Below, one piece after another: positions 48,901-55,796 of a stretch of 64,000 nt of DNA. Origin of the DNA: an uncultured Clostridia bacterium (lineage in GTDB: Bacteria > Bacillota > Clostridia > Christensenellales > Pumilibacteraceae). The notes beneath the pieces were generated by a model that was not told where the DNA came from, did not search any database, and saw nothing but the letters and a program-made list of their open reading frames with translations. The position numbers were made by a program, and so were the translations under genes. The stretch spans positions 1 through 64,000 of the forward strand of contig CAOJOK010000001.1 in assembly GCA_948440265.1 (NCBI GenBank), written 5' to 3'. Position 1 is the stretch's first letter, and each line of letters begins with the position of its first letter.

Positions 48901-50693
48901 TAACCGAATTCTTCGGCGACGCGTCCAACGGATACCTTTCGGACATAAGCTCGAAACCTTATTCGACGCACGACGTATACAGTCAGGGAAGCTTGGCACA
49001 GCGTAAACTGCTGTTCAAAGTCAAGTCCTCTATGGATATGAGAAACAGCTCGCTGTCGATAGAGTGCGTAAGCTACGAGCGCGGAAGCGTAGGCGTGGCA
49101 CTGCTTCAAATCCGCGACAGCGCAAAGAGAGAAACGAAAGTTATCGAAATGCGCTTCACGGTGGCGAACTCCGCACCCGTTGCGGTAGAGCAGTCGTTGA
49201 GACGTATCGACATTCCGGGCAGCGGCGGCGTGGAAAACGCAGGCTCGTCGCTCGATGCGGTACCGTTCAACATTCTCGACTATGTGACCGACGCCAACCC
49301 CGGCGACTATCAGGAATACCTGGCAGGCGGCACGAACTCCTCGACGTACCTTCGTATCTCGTCCATATCCCTGCTTCCCATAAGCAGCGAAGATAAGGAG
49401 AACGGCGAGATTTGGCAGGGACCGAGCGGCGACAGCACAATCGAAGACCTGTTTATGGCAGGTATAAGCGACGACAACCCGCAGCAGTTCTTCATCATAC
49501 CTATGTCGGGATACTATGGCTGGCAGATGCTTCGCGTGTACGTCTTGGATGACGGCGGCAATATCTATGCCACCGACGTGGGCGCACCCGTGCCTGTCGA
49601 TTTGAGAGTGTTCATCGCTCGCGACCACAGTGACCAGGTGGGCAACACGGTGTCCATCGTGCGCGGCAGAGACGAGCCGATTGACATAAGCGACATTCTC
49701 GACAAGAAGGACGACAACGGCGTCGTAATCGGCAATTTCAGCGGCGGCTACACTTTGAATGACATACAGATTCCCGAGGCCGCAGATAAGAAACTTGCAA
49801 AGACGGTAACGACGGGCAACACGAATAACACGATATTCAGATTGAAGGCAACCGCAAAAGAGCCGCAGACCGTAGACGTAAACGCAGTTTGCAGCATAGG
49901 CACAATGGTTTCCGACATCACGATACCGTTCAAGGTCAGCATCGAAGAAAACTTAAAGCCCGTACTGCTCGACGAGTTCAAGAACGTGAACAATCCGTTT
50001 AACTTCGACGAGAGCAAGGAAAAGGACGGCTTCATCAGAGTGTCTCCCGACGAGATATTCAAAGACCCCGACCAGCCTATCGGAAAAATGGTTATGAAAT
50101 TCCGCTCCGTAAGCAGCAATATGAACAGTGTCTGCAAGGCGACGGTGGATATGGATACCAACGAACTCCTGTTGCAGTTCAAGGCAAATCGCCCCGTAGA
50201 ACTTACGATAGTGGTTTGGGACGAAACGGAAGAAGACAAGAGAGAGACGATAACGGTTCAGTGTATAACCAAACCCAACCTCAACTTCGTATCGTCCGCG
50301 ATAATCTTCATATCGCGCAATCCGCTGGCATTCTCCGTAGGCTTCGGCTTATTGTTACTGCTGATACTCATACTCTTGATAATCATAATAGTTGTCAAGA
50401 AGAAGCGCAAGATGCGTAAGGAAATAGAAGCTCTGCTCGTATCCGAAATGGAAATGGAAGAGCAAATGCTGAAACTTTCCTCCGGCAACAGCGCAGGCGT
50501 AAACCCGTACTATCAGAGCTTCGGATATATGCCTCCCACGCAGCAGACGCCGAACGCGCCTATGCTCGGACAGGGCGGACCTATGCCGGGAGCAACTCCT
50601 CCCGCACCTCCGACTTCGGGGGCGATAGGGCTCAACCCGGGCGGCGACGCGAACAAGAATGACGGAAACGGCGACGGCTTCGGCGGCTTCTGA
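39915..50693 (+). CDS. Giant secreted, membrane-anchored repeat protein 2
   Basis: A 3,592-residue paralogue of the preceding gene with the same plan. Signal peptide MKKKFLYVILTLVFAVALGG with likely cleavage after TANA. Then VTEGE and TAEN, a glycine-rich domain from about residue 75 (LPAGTYCFEAWGASGG), then tandem Ig/cadherin-like units bordered by NTRP, NTQP, NSLP, NSTP, NKAP, NSAP. A transmembrane helix lies near 3468-3493, and a tail of about 98 residues carries IEALLVSEMEMEEQML and ends GNGDGFGGF. The two proteins match in order and length but have diverged strongly in the repeats, so the duplication is old. GGAGGAG precedes the ATG. A terminator follows at 50712. Confidence 0.85.
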   Translation: MKKKFLYVILTLVFAVALGGGSVAVLSTANALNASGAVVTEGESDVTTTTAENITAWTAANSTNVKNVTGITNVNGGKYKLYNYTGGIQGVTLPAGTYCFEAWGASGGDDGQYKGGAGGYTRAIVTLTAEKAIYIGIGGAGGTGANGAAGYNGGGKAGPNGISGGGGGATHIAHSTNRGALTGYASYTGEVIMAAGGGGGAGNSYTYGNFGHKAGYGGRAPHPACNTNNTTAINYNTGGTVFGRGTDRGTAGNGDGGGGAGGWYGGKGAACDGNGGGGFSNVNGVNASNVRVESSYGGVAVNTDAYRYINGNANMPHPTSYGNTTYNQKTSLIRANGYARITALNTPPTTRNATIAGVNRGASAAATVPGTLAQDTDSFYKDLLWVDSNAVFTDAACTKRADQGADNVKYFTVSGMTAGAKGGMVLKPTRYFTSTTFYVRIKDNGGMQSVISFKFSSTDRDIQPKSGTFGDVTNGYGYRVGTGSATADPKTGIYNPAGAVHTVIIPKPITYNANAVYINAADLFSDADATTYDQVLITSVVNPTSSSYKVVTPADSYALTKGYTRVKIEHVAAATSTNYINTVTLRVRAVEKSTKTLMGTEKTVNVVFKIDNTRPNFNTDYHFISSVGAGTTAVNLSQFLADPDGNRMEIKEVKVPTNEYIYVDSYNKVRTIRTASAYANFNNANGNNIVASGVLSKDSGMGSKRLYFEPNSIKEATADTSEAYVSYTISADGQTLNLTPLRATRSQFITNDSATTEANRTFGHFYFLVRVEDKGEPSDKGVWYPIAVTINNTQPTQPTAVAVADSSTVTEVDSDGNKVMYFSPMGIGALDSKDFKNDAGMVKGVAEDRDSYSVFLDNISSESNRVSTSMYNEFLLFDKSQFGSQNKIETEFYRIEPVNLYASAVTAAKIGKNKHITGTTSDLGWERYDEWGSDIQFVGGSTETILFYGIKVTFLRSTRGNYIQQPIMVKDTRGETNSVTGGENTGSLNGIINLLIKVENHAVTALDGDSVKATDGKITGARNEPENYGGSNALEDGIVKVDYNGGIVSYSIPSGYDFDITPYDLAKDIDMAAGWVVGNNTNPNKGRESLTSVIDKNDRYTAQLAQAGKDLMYHYTTDLLTLSTAKQAVKLNELIFDGDPQVSNVSGGELQLASDGNRLTVKTRSRTAQSNPMAFTVKISDGEGSSVNVEVRVHVTDNLPFLSEAATNVFYLSSNFNGLNAETTNSSNDYSGDLYDPTHSLGENALFKTGYNVREFRANDLASDYEDANLYFANTDRKFFTKNAAGELVPIVGDDYVEAMFTLATGGRSGQVLRVTAKSCTQQLEYGLFIQVYITDNYGFDATANFSAITFQIEVVNSLPQVNIDADTGFGVETKEDDGSGNASVTYKWEYSPDDSSDITNAKYIVSDPALYNHLTTRSTAPVSAKNVKLLSSDNDTRDGLLLYPGKYATGENSVPLYAVDTEGGTNGTAQNNVAVLYTAPRAYIDPITLVDILYFDASYNELPSAYNHGTKDVFIAHFDEDRDAKDYVDNPRWAIRITSTVSFTTPMQMTVRVRDTSDTQKSTETGYDGKRDGSTKDIIGSTELKFAVNIGSTGMTVTHSVYNGVSKDPAMGGEWTDKYYIKEIDETTKDAKYNYTEFRYNGINISSAAEVPLSYFAFSQSLPTDAGLASTYGSVVSFNGAFIKKYVSMSTSSMPKEIAERISLTDGVTVWSGATLNDNPFVELSVKWSENTSDIGYNRNDGYLNNLIASSAFEGPSGIVHSYTVGENVLHENKQSIRIVKKGPRNGTSPLKLTLDLALYSDWKSTDPEISGGENPITAKVTVDLSIKNESLQIDGSSNKKVEFSTGSVIPQELISSYTFRLVDRNLSGSPATSDVLSISYQDDNRLQDGESDYGKTYRDSAKFMFNSLGSTSGVAILTQDQLRYMIDRDNNSLAHTGTGNAIEDLAAYLGIDAVDSGKTMAQTIYDKDDAYLAAVEPNKGYERYFSIADGFDSDSFSITPKRKTTIDISGLTDAEIETKAAQNNLAFEKTNGKYSFYFPLKVIVYDTYGGTDFMSSSWQLLTIKVYVNNSTPSVNPSLYSSGSSFNVAVTLQDDYTMRIVDTVKDNDFVLSEDGSNYLTEDQIKALTDVDTLDWLICGDKYEDILNSGDGIKMGYGNYPANYVHSSNSYEIGSTMYKEADRLVDVTIDGTTIKFHANKKSPAYSYVLIRFSDNRGDYVDFRVLVHVNNKAPELLKRPNTNTVLYDSSKLEIKMKTGDSFDLIVTPYDYFYNDLTTEQQNNFKSHIQNPDTNSFGPNTAYANLVDGSGDPKFINDSTGAQYAGKETYLGAFAVAQDDTPSSLYFRDFDESSTNRRIDVARTNEYNYGHNPTPLTYHIVAKGVCSRMPLRFTVTDGSLTLTITLIITVESTPPQLLPDGSSLPEGVASVPRVEVPDGDYDTVASNEGVTADELREGRVYKVDMTLDSPPRTIDLRALCYDPDAGETSNMYLYRAFSGSAFSIGGNETGVNESTYVSLKENVDTSTGKARSFTITPLNFLSGENNSRKFEQIVFYVMDASGQSLADAQKIILNVYIAPGNVSNAAATGQNPTVVSYEVKSKDDFAADAMPSALELIARSATAQNARGRIIDPDYGASRTSYAVTVYGMLTTTVGEDGTITTAPIAPKDFPSHMEDKTDPSALFTRYEIKRYVSTADGMLVESANGENPALCEYVGRYFTFDFSADGSKLNFQPLDTTLNVRIPLCVKVTKLGVGKDVTSSAYAFFNITVKNSAPIAVQEDLSNDTYFGDGSTFLNFVGGVGAKRRYYLHDGKSVEINGEMQEQAGLFSDSDTNDSVVFATTAGEKRGWSVRPTYEEDGKTVTTSPWWDANAIKGIGPAFTIESALNGAAVDITINRKVDAGEVSGVDGMKIPVEIFGVDSQGAVSSTVIMLDIQNSAPTVKEVTKDDGKGFTITYNAETERYIFEMSIEGGTSKTVLLSDIYDDPDISQSVTGNCDVTEFFGDASNGYLSDISSKPYSTHDVYSQGSLAQRKLLFKVKSSMDMRNSSLSIECVSYERGSVGVALLQIRDSAKRETKVIEMRFTVANSAPVAVEQSLRRIDIPGSGGVENAGSSLDAVPFNILDYVTDANPGDYQEYLAGGTNSSTYLRISSISLLPISSEDKENGEIWQGPSGDSTIEDLFMAGISDDNPQQFFIIPMSGYYGWQMLRVYVLDDGGNIYATDVGAPVPVDLRVFIARDHSDQVGNTVSIVRGRDEPIDISDILDKKDDNGVVIGNFSGGYTLNDIQIPEAADKKLAKTVTTGNTNNTIFRLKATAKEPQTVDVNAVCSIGTMVSDITIPFKVSIEENLKPVLLDEFKNVNNPFNFDESKEKDGFIRVSPDEIFKDPDQPIGKMVMKFRSVSSNMNSVCKATVDMDTNELLLQFKANRPVELTIVVWDETEEDKRETITVQCITKPNLNFVSSAIIFISRNPLAFSVGFGLLLLLILILLIIIIVVKKKRKMRKEIEALLVSEMEMEEQMLKLSSGNSAGVNPYYQSFGYMPPTQQTPNAPMLGQGGPMPGATPPAPPTSGAIGLNPGGDANKNDGNGDGFGGF

Positions 50694-50711
50694 TTGAAAA
50701 TGCAATAAAAC

Positions 50712-50744
50712 AAACCCCGAACGGTAATGTTCGGGGTTTTCCTT
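50712..50744 (+). terminator. Terminator after giant gene 2
   Basis: AAACCCCGAAC (50712) pairs with GTTCGGGGTTT (50729), followed by TTCCTTTT. Confidence 0.88.
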
Positions 50745-50793
50745 TTGCGCTTGACGGCGGCTTTTCGCGGTGAACATATCGTTTTCGGGGCAT

Positions 50794-50824
50794 AAAAAAA
50801 GCGACCGCTTTTGCAGTCGCTTTT
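50794..50824. terminator. Bidirectional terminator before the HPr-like gene
   Basis: AAAGCGAC and GTCGCTTT arms, with an A7 run on the left and T4 on the right. It mainly serves the minus-strand HPr-like gene. Confidence 0.8.
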
Positions 50825-50836
50825 GTCACAGTCGGT

Positions 50837-51067
50837 TTATTTCGCTATAAACGGTACGAGTTCCGCAAGCAAATCGTCGCATTTTTCACTGTGTATTTCC
50901 AATACGATAGGCTTCGACAAGTCCAGGCTGAATATTCCCAAAAGCGATTTCGCGTCGATAAGGAAACGTCCGCTTCTCAAATCTATATCATACGGATATT
51001 TGCTGACGATGTTGACAAAGTGCTTGACGCTCTCTGCCATACTCAATATAACTTTGACAGATTTCAT
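50837..51067 (-). CDS. HPr-fold protein lacking the phosphorylated histidine
   Basis: A 76-residue protein with the HPr (PTS phosphocarrier) fold pattern. The Ser46 region is kept (DAKSLLGIFSLDL, matching AKSIMGVMSL in HPr), and so is the last helix (CDDLLAELVPFI). The usual active site G-x-HARPA is replaced by MAESVKH, with no histidine at position 15. It therefore cannot carry phosphate in the normal way and may be regulatory. A promoter (TTGCTT, 16 bases, TATACT) lies at 51099-51126 on the minus strand, and GGGAGG precedes the ATG. Monocistronic. Confidence 0.75.
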   Translation of the reverse strand: MKSVKVILSMAESVKHFVNIVSKYPYDIDLRSGRFLIDAKSLLGIFSLDLSKPIVLEIHSEKCDDLLAELVPFIAK

Positions 51068-51220
51068 TCTTTAACTGCCTCCCTGAATTACTGTAAACAG
51101 TATACACTATCGCAATATAAAAAGCAAACGTTTTCTTTTATATTTTAATAAATAATTGATTTTACTTGCAAAGCGCGCGCAAAATATGTTACAATAAATA
51201 TCGTACGGAGGTAAGTTCGC

Positions 51221-51991
51221 GTGAATAGAGATATGAAGAAATATATGACCGACAGCGCAGAGAGCTTCGAAGAATTTTTGATAGCCTGCGACGATTTGAT
51301 AAATTCCAAATATATACTTGCGGAAGGCAAAATTTCCGCGCTCTTGCAGAAGATAGCCATTTCCAAGCCTACATACGCGCTGTTCGAAACCGCGCTGAAA
51401 GGGTTTGACTTCAATTACGAGTTCAAGCAGGCAAAACGCCGCACCGCAAACGGCGGCGAAACCGTCGTAATGCCTCTGTCGGCAAGAAAGACCGCGGCTT
51501 TGGTTTTCTGCCTTCTGCTCGACTTCGACACACGCCGCTATCCGCTGCGCAATTTCCTTCACGCGTTCTTTTACAGCGATAACCCCAATTGGGAATATTC
51601 CGCATTCGTGAAAGACGTGCTTGTCCCGTTCAGAGAAGCCGTGCAGGCAATTTACGAAGGCAGGGCGGACGAAGACGACGAAGAAGATACGCAGGAAGCG
51701 GAGTCGGACGACGCGGACAACGACGATATAGAAACGCTTTTCACCGATTTGAGTATGCTGTCGGATAAAGTTTTGAGCGCGCCCATAGAGGGCGAAGATT
51801 ACGACGAAGCGGTATTCACGCTTAACGGACTGTCTCGCGCGCTCTCGTCCGCAGACAGAGAGGGCATACGGATTGCTTACATTGCTTTTCGAAACACCGT
51901 GTCGCAAATAGAGGAGCTCGATTTTTTGGCTGACGATATAGCCGCTTTTTCGGACAAGCTCGTGCGGCTGGGCGCAATCCCCGTTGCCTAA
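51221..51991 (+). CDS. Acidic protein of unknown function
   Basis: A 256-residue, mainly helical, cytoplasmic protein that I do not recognise. A basic N-terminal half (about 1-135) is joined to a helical C-terminal half by a strongly acidic linker (ADEDDEEDTQEAESDDADND, near 147-166). Such linkers are usually flexible. It starts with GTG; ACGGAGG sits about 10 bases upstream, and the next ATG is too far away. trpB2 follows 39 bases later, so the two may be co-transcribed. Confidence 0.6.
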   Translation: MNRDMKKYMTDSAESFEEFLIACDDLINSKYILAEGKISALLQKIAISKPTYALFETALKGFDFNYEFKQAKRRTANGGETVVMPLSARKTAALVFCLLLDFDTRRYPLRNFLHAFFYSDNPNWEYSAFVKDVLVPFREAVQAIYEGRADEDDEEDTQEAESDDADNDDIETLFTDLSMLSDKVLSAPIEGEDYDEAVFTLNGLSRALSSADREGIRIAYIAFRNTVSQIEELDFLADDIAAFSDKLVRLGAIPVA

Positions 51992-52030
51992 AGCGGTATT
52001 CGGCAAAATTATAAGGACAAAGACGACGAA

Positions 52031-53422
52031 ATGAAAAATAACAGCATACCTTACAAAATTTATCTGACGGAAGACGAAATGCCTAAAAGCTGGTATAATG
52101 TCAAGGCGCGTATGAAAAACAAGCACGCGCCTTTCGTCAATCCGAAAACGCAAAAGCCCTGCACAAAGGACGATTTGAAATCGGTGTTTTGCGACGAGTG
52201 CATAGAGCAGGAACTGAACGATACCGACGAGTTTATCGAAATTCCGCAGGGTATCCGCGATTTCTATAAAATGTTCCGTCCGTCGCCGCTCGTGCGCGCA
52301 TACTTTTTGGAACGCCTTTTGGATACTCCGGCACAGATATATTACAAGTTCGAGGGCAATAATACTTCGGGTTCGCATAAACTGAATTCCGCGGCGGCAC
52401 AGGCGTATTACGCCAAGAAACAGGGCTTGAAGTCGATTACGACGGAAACGGGCGCAGGTCAGTGGGGAACGGCTCTCGCAATGGCAGCGGCTTTTTACGG
52501 GCTGAATCTCGACGTCTATATGGTAAAAGTGTCGGCAGAGCAGAAGCCGCACCGCAGGGAAGTCATAAGGACCTACGGCGCCAACGTGATACCGTCGCCG
52601 TCGGACACGACAAATGCGGGCAGAAAAATACTCGCCGAGTTTCCGGGCACGGGCGGCTCGCTCGGGTGCGCCATTTCCGAAGCCGTGGAAAAAGCGACGA
52701 AAACCGAGTCTTGCAGATACGTTTTGGGCTCGGTGCTGGACCACGTCCTGCTTCATCAGACTGTCATAGGTCAGGAAAGCAAGATAGCTATGGATAAATA
52801 CGGCATAACGCCCGACGTCATAATCGGGTGTTGCGGCGGCGGTTCCAACTTCGGCGGTCTGATTGCTCCGTTTATGGGCGAAAGACTGTGCGGCAAAAAC
52901 AATATCGAGTTTATAGGCGTAGAGCCTGCAAGCTGTCCGTCGCTGACAAAGGGCAAGTTCGCGTACGATTACTGTGACTCGGCAAGAACGACCCCTATGG
53001 CGAAAATGTATACGCTCGGCTGCGGATTTATGCCGTCTCCGAGCCACGCAGGCGGTTTGCGATACCACGGAATGAGCCCGATTATATCACAGCTCTACCG
53101 CGACGGCTATATAAAGGCGATAACGGCGGAGCAGAGCGCCGTGTTCGAAGCGGCGGTTATGTTTGCCAAGTGCGAAGGAATACTGCCTGCGCCGGAAAGC
53201 TCGCACGCAATCCGCGCGGCAATCGATACGGCTGTCGAGTGCAAAAAGACGGGCGAGAAAAAGACCGTACTGTTCGGTCTGACGGGAACGGGCTACTTCG
53301 ATATGAGCGCTTACAAAAAGTATAACGACGGCGCTATGAGCGACGTTATCCCCACAGATGCCGATTTGCAAAAAGGCTTCGACACCATTCCCAAGTGCAA
53401 AGTAAACGAAGATATATTATAA
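52031..53422 (+). CDS. trpB2: TrpB2-type tryptophan synthase beta chain-like protein
   Basis: A 463-residue PLP enzyme of the TrpB2 (TIGR01415) group. The PLP lysine is K117 in NTSGSHKLNSA, TETGAGQWGTALAMAA is the substrate loop, and CCGGGSNFGGL binds the cofactor phosphate. TrpB2 has the long N-terminal extension seen here and usually works without TrpA, condensing indole and serine. No trpA or other trp gene is adjacent, so a salvage role is likely. Closed by the terminator at 53443. Confidence 0.9.
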   Translation: MKNNSIPYKIYLTEDEMPKSWYNVKARMKNKHAPFVNPKTQKPCTKDDLKSVFCDECIEQELNDTDEFIEIPQGIRDFYKMFRPSPLVRAYFLERLLDTPAQIYYKFEGNNTSGSHKLNSAAAQAYYAKKQGLKSITTETGAGQWGTALAMAAAFYGLNLDVYMVKVSAEQKPHRREVIRTYGANVIPSPSDTTNAGRKILAEFPGTGGSLGCAISEAVEKATKTESCRYVLGSVLDHVLLHQTVIGQESKIAMDKYGITPDVIIGCCGGGSNFGGLIAPFMGERLCGKNNIEFIGVEPASCPSLTKGKFAYDYCDSARTTPMAKMYTLGCGFMPSPSHAGGLRYHGMSPIISQLYRDGYIKAITAEQSAVFEAAVMFAKCEGILPAPESSHAIRAAIDTAVECKKTGEKKTVLFGLTGTGYFDMSAYKKYNDGAMSDVIPTDADLQKGFDTIPKCKVNEDIL

Positions 53423-53442
53423 CGGCGTAAATAAGCTTGCAT

Positions 53443-53477
53443 AAAAAAATACCCTTTCGGACAGAAAGGGTATTTTT
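53443..53477. terminator. Bidirectional terminator between trpB2 and tRNA-Glu
   Basis: ATACCCTTTC (53449-53458) pairs with GAAAGGGTAT (53464-53473), with A-run on the left and T5 on the right. It ends both converging transcripts. Confidence 0.9.
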
Positions 53478-53551
53478 GGCACCACTATGGGGAATCGAAC
53501 CCCAGTTTTCGGCGTGAGAGGCCAACGTCCTAACCGCTAGACTATAGTGGC
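53477..53551 (-). tRNA. tRNA-Glu (anticodon CTC)
   Basis: A complete 75-base cloverleaf on the minus strand. The acceptor GCCACTA pairs with TAGTGGT, the D stem is GTCT/GGAC, and the anticodon stem TTGGC/GCCGA holds loop CTCTCAC (anticodon CTC, reading GAG). The T arm is TGGGG-TTCGATT-CCCCA and the 3' CCA is encoded. Confidence 0.95.
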
Positions 53552-53976
53552 TTGTTTCGTCGGTTTCGGAAACGACTATAATAATATAACATAAAATTTC
53601 GAATATGGCAAGGATTTTGAATATGTTTTTCCGAAATTAGCCGCCTATTTTTCCGCTAAAAAACGAGCTTGCGAAGATTGCCGAAATATAGAAAAATATA
53701 AATAAAGGAAAAAATCGCTTTAAAGGTGCTTTTTGGTTGCTTTTTTGGAAAAAGTTTTATATAATTGAAAGGTAAGTTGATTTGTCGGTCATTTATCGAC
53801 CGGTTATTATTAAAAATTCGCTGTAAGCGGACGGCAATGATTTAATTGGTTTTGCGTATTTTGCGAGACAAAATCGGTTTTTGCGTTGCGCATTGTCATA
53901 AGGGAATTTTTATTTTTCGGTATAAAGGCAGAACTGCGGATTCTGCATAAATAATATATTTTTAAGGAGCAATATT
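53552..53976 (+). promoter_or_regulatory. AT-rich intergenic region with rnj promoter and long leader
   Basis: No gene between the tRNA and rnj. The promoter candidate is TTGCTT (53737-53742), 17 bases, TATAAT (53760-53765), which would give a leader of about 205 bases. Near its start GGTC and GACC flank a short loop (about 53788-53802). The rest has no structure I can name. Confidence 0.55.
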
Positions 53977-55794
53977 TTGGTTACGGAAAAAGGTACAGGC
54001 AATCGACGCGGCGCTGCCGCTATGAGTGCGTCGGGGGTTTCCCGTTCGGGCAAGGACGGCAAGCCCGTTCAGTCGGTGTTCAGAGAAGAAAGGAAAAGCG
54101 GGTCGGCGCCGCTTAAAGCCGATTCGAATAAAGAGACGGCACTCAAAGTAATGTTTTTGGGCGGCGTCGGCGAAATAGGCAAGAATATGACCGCGCTGGA
54201 ATTCGGCGACGATATAATAATCATCGACTGCGGCGCGACTTTCCCCGACGGCGATATGCCGGGCGTGGACTTGGTCATTCCCGATACGACCTATCTTTTG
54301 GCGAATAAAGACAAGGTTCGCGGCATAGTGCTGACGCACGGTCACGAAGACCATATCGGCTCTCTGCCGTATGTGCTGAAAGATTTGAATGTTCCCGTAT
54401 ACGGAACAAAACTTACGTTGACCATTCTCGATGCAAAGTTCAGAGAGCATAAAATGGAGAGCAGCGTAAATTTAAACGTCGTGAAACCCAAAAGCGTGGT
54501 TCAGCTCGGCAAGAATTTCAAAGTAGAGTTTATAAAAGTCAACCACTCCATAGCAGGCAGCTGCGCTCTGTCCATAACCACTCCCGTGGGCATAGTGTTC
54601 CATACGGGCGACTTCAAAGTGGACTACACGCCCATAGACGGAGAAATGATAGACTTACAGCGTATCGCCGAACTCGGACAGCGCGGCGTTCTGCTGCTGC
54701 TTGCCGAAAGCACGAACATAGAGCGCAAGGGAACGTCTATGAGCGAAGCGTCGGTCGGCAGCTCTTTAAACAGCATTTTTGCGGACAATCTGGACAGGCG
54801 TATTTTCATCGCCACGTTCGCGTCCAATATCCACAGATTGCAGCAGATTATAGACCTTGCAGTCAAGTATAAGAGAAAGGTTGCGTTCAGCGGCAGAAGT
54901 ATGATAAACATAGCCGACTGCGCAATGAAGATAGGCGAACTGAAATACCCGAAAGACGTCATCGTCGATTTGGAAAAGATAAATACGATAGACGATAAAA
55001 ACCTTGTCATATTGACGACGGGCAGTCAGGGCGAACCGATGAGCGCGCTTACGAGAATAGCCAACGACGAGTTCAGCAAAATCAAAATCGGCTTCAACGA
55101 CACCGTAATCGTTTCGGCTTCTCCGATACCCGGAAACGAGAGAATGGTGTATAACGTCATAAACAATTTATACCGCAGGGGGGCGCGCGTCATATACGAA
55201 AGTCTGGCGGAAGTCCACGTCAGCGGACACGCTTATCAGGACGAACTGAAGCTTATGCACTCGCTGTTAAAACCCAAGTTTTTCATACCCGTGCACGGCG
55301 AACACAGACATCTGAAAAAGCACGCAGAAATCGCTATGAAAATGGGTTTGCAGTCGTCCAATATCATAATAACGGATATAGGCAACTGCGTAGAAGTCAC
55401 CAAACGCTCCATACGGCTCGGAGACAACGTGCCTGCGGGATATTTGCTCGTGGACGGTATCGGCGTAGGAGACGTCGGCAGCGTCGTTCTGCGCGACAGA
55501 AAACACCTGTCGGAAGACGGTCTTTTCGCGGTCGCGGTAAGTGTCAATAAACTGTCGGGAGAAGTGCTTGCAGTAGACGTCACGTCGCGCGGATTCATAT
55601 TCGTAAAGGAAGACGACGAGATTTTCGAAGAAGCCAAAGAGGCCGTGCGCCGCGCGCTTTCGGATATGGATTTGAAGGCGTCGGACGGCGACTATACAGG
55701 TGTGAAGAACGCCATAAGAAAGGAACTCAAAGGCTACCTCTTCAAAAAGACGCGTCGCAATCCGATGATTCTTTCTATGATTTTGGAAAGCTGA
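53977..55794 (+). CDS. rnj: Ribonuclease J
   Basis: A 605-residue metallo-beta-lactamase/beta-CASP nuclease with 5'-3' exo- and endonuclease activity, central to mRNA decay and rRNA processing. Zinc motif LTHGHEDHIGSLPYVL, then FHTGDFKVD, ILTTGSQGEPMSALTRIA, and HVSGHAYQDELKLM. The C-terminal domain is complete. It starts with TTG; AAGGAG lies 8 bases before it. The first 45 residues are a variable extension. trmR follows after 2 bases, so it leads an rnj-trmR-trhP operon. Confidence 0.96.
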   Translation: MVTEKGTGNRRGAAAMSASGVSRSGKDGKPVQSVFREERKSGSAPLKADSNKETALKVMFLGGVGEIGKNMTALEFGDDIIIIDCGATFPDGDMPGVDLVIPDTTYLLANKDKVRGIVLTHGHEDHIGSLPYVLKDLNVPVYGTKLTLTILDAKFREHKMESSVNLNVVKPKSVVQLGKNFKVEFIKVNHSIAGSCALSITTPVGIVFHTGDFKVDYTPIDGEMIDLQRIAELGQRGVLLLLAESTNIERKGTSMSEASVGSSLNSIFADNLDRRIFIATFASNIHRLQQIIDLAVKYKRKVAFSGRSMINIADCAMKIGELKYPKDVIVDLEKINTIDDKNLVILTTGSQGEPMSALTRIANDEFSKIKIGFNDTVIVSASPIPGNERMVYNVINNLYRRGARVIYESLAEVHVSGHAYQDELKLMHSLLKPKFFIPVHGEHRHLKKHAEIAMKMGLQSSNIIITDIGNCVEVTKRSIRLGDNVPAGYLLVDGIGVGDVGSVVLRDRKHLSEDGLFAVAVSVNKLSGEVLAVDVTSRGFIFVKEDDEIFEEAKEAVRRALSDMDLKASDGDYTGVKNAIRKELKGYLFKKTRRNPMILSMILES

Positions 55795-55796
55795 TT

